The notes below the pieces were generated by a model. It was not told the DNA's origin and made no database searches. It saw only the letters and a program-made list of their open reading frames with translations. Of a stretch of 64,000 bases of DNA, positions 58,951-64,000 are shown piece by piece (position 1 is the first letter of the stretch; each line of letters starts with the position of its first letter). A program made the translations under genes and the position numbers. This DNA is from Merluccius polli (lineage: Eukaryota; Chordata; Actinopteri; Gadiformes; Merlucciidae), in assembly GCA_030340625.1 (NCBI GenBank), contig JAOPHQ010004270.1, positions 72,001 to 136,000 on the forward strand. Reading direction: 5' to 3'.

Positions 58951-59899
58951 AGGAGGGGAAGAACGGGAGAAGAAAAATGGTTAATTAAACAATAGCTACA
59001 TCATTTTAGTTAATAAGATAATTCCAGTTAAGTAATTCCAAGATAATTCTAGTTCATTTTAGAGCTTTGACAGATAATGCAAAACCTGTTTACCAACCCA
59101 CTTATCAGTCTATCTAGGCTTTGCATGTAGTTTTGATGATTCGTGACAAAATAAATAATGTTAAATTAAGGTCAGGGTTCTTTAACTATTAATGAATTAT
59201 TCAGGTTATATGGCATTATGAGCCGATCTACAGTTTATGTCTAGCATTAACGTAATGTATTGGTATGTTAATTACCCGTAACTGTTAACTAGCTAATAAT
59301 GATAATGATAACATAATGGTAACATTACTGTGGGTTAAAATAACAGGTTTACCTCTCGGTCCCCTGTCCGCAGATATACGGATATCGGTCCCCTTCCTCC
59401 ATCAGCAACATGATTATAAATAAAATTAAAAACGTGTCGGGAATTTCTTCCATGTCTTTATTTTTTGTTTTTTCGTTTTTTGGCTCTTAAATGTCTTTTT
59501 TTGCTCGTCTTTCTTCTTCTTTCTTTATTTTCCCGCGTCACGGCTGGTGAGTGACGCAGCTGGTGACGCAACCAGGAAATGCTTCGAAGGCTAGACCGTC
59601 TCATTTAACAACGGTTGATGCGGCCTTCGAAGGACCCTCAGAAGTACGCAGCCTTCGAAGGCCGCGAGGCTGCGTACTTCGAAGCATGCAATCCCTGAAT
59701 TGGGACACAGCTATAGAGTTGTTTACTCCAGGGGTGTATACTACGAACCTCGATTAGTGGGTTAGCGAGGTATGTTGCGCTAAAAGCCTGGGTTAGCTGT
59801 CCTACGAAAGTCGCTCTCTTTTAGCGTCGCTATATCACCATGGTAACTTATGCTGGCATCCAAACCTGGTCGGGAGGAGGTTTTCAGCTAAGACTTTCC

Positions 59900-60168
59900 G
59901 ATTAGATCGGCTTCTTAAAGCTGAGCGCCGCTTTCGGGACAGATCCGATCCCTTGGCATTGCCTGAGGATATTCTTTGTGAGAGATACAGGTTCTCATCA
60001 GAGGGTATTCGCTATTTGATCGTCCTTGTTGGACCTTATGTAGGCAATGCTACAAAAAGAAGCCGTGCGCAGTGTGTCTGTGTTTCACTGCGATTTGTTG
60101 CCATGGGTACATATTTGCATACAGTTGGTGATGCCGAAAATATAAGCAAAAAGGTGCCTTCCGATACG
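59900..60168 (+). pseudogene. Harbinger transposase N-terminal exon fragment
   Basis: Reads LDRLLKAERRFRDRSDPLAL, PEDILCERYRFSSEGIRYLI, GPYVGNATKRSRA, LRFVAMGTYLHTVGDAENIS. This is the N-terminal helix-rich region of HARBI1-type transposases. The catalytic domain is absent. Confidence 0.75.
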
Positions 60169-60296
60169 CAAGGTTGTAGCTGCCCTAAATACACTGCTAA
60201 ATATGTTCATGGTGGTTCCCAACTTTTTGCCAACACAAACTGTCAAGTTGCAAGTTATCAACTTGCAGGTAAAAGAAAACACCTGTATACGTGAAT

Positions 60297-60362
60297 GAGT
60301 GGTAGAGTGGCGGTAGCGCGTCAGTCTTGAGATTCTGCGTGCTGGGTTTGGTTCCCAAGTGA
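60297..60362 (+). other. tRNA-like sequence
   Basis: Contains box A-like 'gtggtagagtggcggtagcg' and box B-like 'gggtttggttccca', spaced as in a tRNA. The first stem is not convincing and no anticodon can be assigned safely. It may be a pseudo-tRNA or SINE head. Confidence 0.35.
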
Positions 60363-61587
60363 AGTACATTTATGTGTAGTTTAATAAGTTATATTTCTTA
60401 TGTCGTATGGAATACTTATTCATTAATGTTATGGAATTATCCAGTTTGGTAATCTAGATGGGGGTAAATGCATGATGATGGACAGGCAACATATAAACCC
60501 CGGTCGCTGGCGTTCAGCTCACATACTAATCCACCACACCACCGTCGCTACCTTCCAGCACATGCAATACGTTTCTTACATATAGGATGTATTTGAAAGG
60601 AATTCCCTAAATTACACAATAAAGCAAGTTGGAGGTTGCTTTTGCATTTTGCAATCATATGCACTCTATTGGGATTAATGGCGAACAATTCTTACGCATT
60701 CACAGAATCTGCTGTTTTTTGCCAGCACGCCTCCCTAGCCTTATTATGGGCAACTGTATCGCCCCTTGCCGTTATTTGCTTTTTAAACTCCTCGTATGAG
60801 TTCATAATCACTACTTGCTCCTCCTGAGTGACATACATAGCCCGTGTTCGCTCCGTCGGATCCATTGCGTCAAGGTGAATGACGTTGGGTTACGCCCTTT
60901 TTATGTGAACGCGCATTGAAACTAAAGCGGAAAACCTGGCTTGACAAATTTACTTTAAGTGAGCTTCGTGGAACCGTTTAACTCTGATCGCGAGTTTCGT
61001 ATTTAGCAATCGAGGTTTTCCCAAGAAAGCCTGGATATGTTCAGCGAGCTTCGTAGTATACCCCCCAGGGTTTTCAAATTGGGTGAATGTGAGCCTCCCC
61101 TTAAAGTAGGTAAGGACAGCCGAGCCCCCACCCCCCCAACCTAACCCACTGCAGTAAATGCTTTTGTGTGTTCCAGGCAATGATGACTTTCAATAACTGA
61201 TCAAATGTACCTAAATATTTTAATATTGTACTTAAAAAGTGCATTCATAAACGAGTCTTTGCAACAGCAAATAATTTCTTCATGCAGGCCTAATTGAGGC
61301 TACTTTTAAAATCACTGAACATCAGTAGGCAAGCCCGGGGCCCTTGAGCCGAGAGGGGCCCTTTGCGATTGGGTATATATATATTCTTTCCTCATGGACG
61401 TCGGTCGTTCGTCCGGGCTGTATTGCGATCGCGCACCCCCCCCCCCCCCCCGCGTCGGTCGCCGCTGTATTGCGATCGCAAATCGAACAGATTCACATAT
61501 TTTCATAACCTTTTTTTACGATTTCAGCCACATAAAACCTCAGATTTAAACAACAAACAACTTTGACTTTCAATTTAATCGTTCATA

Positions 61588-61776
61588 TCAGTGGGAACAA
61601 TGAGGCCTCGCTTTTGATGCGCAGAGGTGTTCAATGTGGGGCTGCACTGCAGAGAGAAATAAACGCAAGTCGTCCTCCACCTGCTGCCTTGATCTGTATT
61701 TATTTTTAATCAGGGTCAGTGCGGAAAACCCACACTCACACAAGTAGGTGGAGGTGAAGGGGATTATTTTATTTAC
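61588..61776 (-). pseudogene. hAT transposase C-terminus (dimerisation region)
   Basis: Minus-strand reading PFTSTYLCECGFSALTLIKN, KYRSRQQVEDDLRLFLSAVQ, PHIEHLC then stop at 61588. This is the C-terminal hATC block of ZBED5-like transposases; nothing upstream is preserved. Confidence 0.8.
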
Positions 61777-61896
61777 ATTATTATTTTATTTACATTTATT
61801 TAAATTATTTTATTTTAATACGTTATTTTTTCTTCGCGTCTCGTCGCGCCTCCCCTGTGGCTCTTTGGCGCCCCCCAGGGGAGGCGCGCCTCACCT

Positions 61897-62629
61897 ATAG
61901 AGCGTAACAGTGACCGCCCCCTTTTAACAGCTCCGGTGCCGGAAGTAAATTTCCCATGCATTTATCTCGTCCACTTTTCGTAGAATCCTTATAAAAAGAG
62001 TATTAAGCCTTTAACCAAGCCAATCTTTCGTTATGGTAGTCGTGACCATATTATGTTTGATTCGGGCATAAAAAGAATTTGGAAAACGGAAGAAAAGGCA
62101 AAGGTACATTATTTTGTTGACCGAGTGAGGAACTACTCATCCCGAATCAAACATAATATGGCCACGACTACCATAACGAACGATTGGCTTGGTTAAAGGC
62201 TTAATACTCTTTTTATAAGGATTATACGAAAAGTGGACGAGATAAATGCATGGGAAATTTACTTCCGGCACCGGAGCTTTTAAAAAGGGGCGGTCACTGT
62301 TGCGCTCTATAGAGGGTAACAGTGACCGCCCCCTTTTTAACAGCTCCGGTGTGATTTGATGTTTGATTCGGGACGAGTAGTTCCTCACTTGGTCAACAAA
62401 ATAATGTACACAGTCTTGTACCTTTGTCTTTTCTTCCGTTTTCCAAATTCTTTTTATGCCCGAATCAAACATAATATGGTCACGACTACCATAACGAACA
62501 ACTGGCTTGGTTAAAGGCTTAATACTCTTTTTATAAGGATTCTACGGAAAGTGGACGAGATAAATGCATTGGAAATTTACTTCCGGCACCGGAGCTGTTA
62601 AAAAAGGGGCGGTCACTGTTACGCTCTAT
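61897..62629. mobile_element. Fold-back element, copies 2 and 3 joined
   Basis: 61897 to about 62310 is a complete copy of the element at 43694-44119. A second, internally deleted copy follows head to tail from about 62310 to 62629. Ends read atagagcgtaacagtgaccg and its complement. Confidence 0.82.
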
Positions 62630-62649
62630 TGAAAACCGCTGGTTTACTC

Positions 62650-63150
62650 TATAGCTCTGATACAGGAGTAATAACTAACCAATAGGACGGATGCCCACAT
62701 CGTCCATTAGAGCCGTGGTCGCGCGATAGTAGCGTCCATAGCAACCACCATAACAACGGTACAAAGCGTTGCATTCCAACGATTTTCTAAAGAGACACTA
62801 AAATCGTCGTAGAAACTAATAAACGGAAGGTTGTCTACATTCTCTGATAGAAGATTATGAAAATATAACGCATACTTCTCGCCAGAAATGTCATCTAAAT
62901 GCATGTAAATGTGGATGGTAGCTCAAAATATTGCATTTTCCACGGAAAATGTAAGGAGTGTCAGCCATTTCTTTTGTTTTCGCAGGGGGAAACTTGACCG
63001 TCACGTGACCGGTGCGTAGGCCAATGTAAATGAATAGGCCAAAATAAACGTAAGTATATCACAATTTTAGAGCCTTTATTGTGAAGATACCACGTTTTCC
63101 CCCGTGGACCAACGTATTACACGCTTTATTGTGAGACTGGGTTGCTATAT
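62650..63150. mobile_element. Diverged arm of the large palindrome family
   Basis: 62650-62705 matches 'ctatagctctgatacaggag' and 'aataggacggatgcccac' of the other copies. About 63040-63150 is a diverged version of 44530-44640 (ccgtggaccaacgta, gagactgggttgc). No gene is seen. Confidence 0.55.
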
Positions 63151-63351
63151 GCTATATGAACGAAAATGAAGTGTGGAAAATCTGAGTCAGAAATGGATGA
63201 CTCATATAAACCTTAGATGTTTAGTTCCCCCAATAAAGTTAGATTATCAGGGCTACTCTGAGGAGAGAAGAACAGATGGTACATTCCACAGAAGCTATAG
63301 GTTTGCACCCCCTGCCCAGGAAGCCCAAATTGGTGATGTTAACAGTTTATT

Positions 63352-63500
63352 TCAGGTGATTTTAACAATTTATTTCAGTTTATTTTAACAGTTTATTTCA
63401 GGTGATTTTAACAGTTTATTTCAGGTGATTTTAACAGTTTATTTCAGGTGATTTTAACAGTTAATTTCAGGTGATTTTAACAGTTAATTTCATGTGATTA
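63352..63500. repeat. 25-bp minisatellite
   Basis: About six units of 'caggtgattttaacagttta' plus 'tttca', ending with diverged copies, just downstream (in gene orientation) of the regucalcin stop codon. Confidence 0.88.
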
Positions 63501-63605
63501 CATCTTATGTTATCAGTTCCAGTTCAGATAGCATTCCATTGGTCCCATTCCATTGGTCCCGCCTCCAGTCAATCACTCAGGACGTTGAGAGGGAAGGGCC
63601 TCAGC

Positions 63606-63878
63606 TCAACCAGAGAAGGAATTTGGAGGACGACCTTTAACCCCTAGGCCTGAAACCTGGAGAGAGACACCCACACACACATGCAAACAATTATACATAC
63701 ACAGTTGCACGTTCACAAACGATTACGTGCATACACACACACACACGCGCGCGCAGACACACACCCTCACCTTGAAGGTGGAGCCTTCCAGAGGGTGCTG
63801 CTGGGGGTCAACTCCCAAGGAGGCAGAGGTCACATAGAGGTCACTGAAGGTGGGACCTCCAAAGCAGCAGGAGGTTGT
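63606..63878 (-). CDS. rgn: Regucalcin (SMP30)-like, last two exons
   Basis: On the minus strand, exon 63771-63878 (36 codons, acceptor AG at 63880-63879, donor gtgag at 63770) reads TTSCCFGGPTFSDLYVTSAS and ends with STFK. After a 114-bp intron, exon 63656-63606 reads VSGLGVKGRPPNSFSG and stops (TGA). This matches the conserved C-terminus of regucalcin (TTSCCFGG...; ITGLGVKG... in mammals), a calcium-binding gluconolactonase-family beta-propeller enzyme. The remaining exons would lie beyond 64000; the sequence up to the window end is a CAGA-rich intron. The call rests on these two motif blocks and the clean splice sites. Confidence 0.87.
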
Positions 63879-64000
63879 CTTGGAGACCGGCAGACAGACA
63901 GACTGGACCCTGACCCCTGGACAGGCAGACCGACAGGTAAACAGACAGACGGACAGGTGAACAGATAGACAGACAAATGGACAGGTAAACAGACAGATAG

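Larger units (their letters stand above)
52857..59712. mobile_element. PIF/Harbinger element with both genes, decayed
   Basis: TIRs AGCTGTGTCCCAATTCAGGG and CCCTGAATTGGGACACAGCT are flanked by ATA on both sides (52854-52856, 59713-59715). Subterminal CTTCGAAGTACGCA repeats are present. It carries a Myb/SANT-like gene (+) and a DDE transposase gene (-), the divergent pair typical of autonomous Harbingers. A Rex1 LINE, an 852-bp MITE, a frameshift and a GGA expansion have broken them. Confidence 0.87.
59731..61066 (+). mobile_element. Harbinger-derived element at the very end of a hAT
   Basis: TIRs GGGGTGTATACTACGAA and TTCGTAGTATACCCCCC. It contains one transposase exon remnant. The exact duplication cannot be fixed because of C/G runs. 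It lies two bases inside the hAT terminus. Confidence 0.72.
59729..62641. mobile_element. hAT element with transposase remnant, hit by two later elements
   Basis: An 8-bp duplication GTTTACTC lies at 59721-59728 and 62642-62649. Removing the Harbinger insertion (59731-61066) gives a left end CAGGGTTTTCAAATTGGG, which pairs with the right end TTGAAAACCGCTG. A hAT transposase C-terminus lies inside (61588-61776, minus), which agrees with the ends. A fold-back element (61897-62629) sits just inside the right end. Confidence 0.68.

Overview
The window looks like a teleost fish chromosome. Its backbone is a tandem, same-strand cluster of vitamin K-dependent coagulation genes with canonical intron phases. 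The filling is fish-typical mobile DNA: L2- and Rex1-type LINEs, PIF/Harbinger, hAT and TTAA-type elements, a Gypsy LTR retrotransposon, and very many micro- and minisatellites. Species cannot be named from the sequence.

Gene backbone, left to right. The last three exons of coagulation factor VII (f7) lie at 6741-11903 (+). Next is a degenerate F7 paralogue, scattered over 12398-28697 (+). It has no EGF exons, a broken Gla exon, a shortened histidine exon, no catalytic serine motif and a late frameshift. A complete factor X gene (f10) follows at 29799-33669 (+, nine exons, 502 codons). A complete protein Z gene (proz) is at 34540-40058 (+, eight exons, 438 codons); it has a dead protease domain and no activation site. 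The last two exons of a regucalcin-like gene (rgn) are on the minus strand at 63606-63878. F7 and F10 make the extrinsic and common-pathway proteases. Protein Z is the non-catalytic cofactor that directs inhibition of factor Xa. The order F7-F10-PROZ matches the conserved vertebrate order.

Mobile DNA. 1-5580 holds a Harbinger remnant with a hAT MITE inside it, then a hAT element carrying an L2 LINE. A hAT transposase remnant sits in f7 intron 7. The F7 paralogue has been invaded by MITEs, LTR pieces, a palindromic element, and a four-deep nest at 22198-28099 (TTAA MITE > L2 LINE > TTAA MITE > hAT MITE). Downstream of proz, 40850-45912 is a very large inverted repeat. After it come a young Gypsy element (47166-52692), a two-gene Harbinger element (52857-59712) and a hAT element (59729-62641). 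The last three all sit inside copies of the same palindromic repeat family.

The most unusual signal is in the introns. Several minisatellites begin exactly at a 5' splice site and repeat the splice donor itself. The clearest is proz intron 4, about 2.2 kb of ~28-30 bp units, most ending in a donor-like AGCAG|GTAA. Similar cases occur at f10 exons 1 and 6 and f7 exon 7. All claims come from reading the sequence by eye; no alignment or database search was run.
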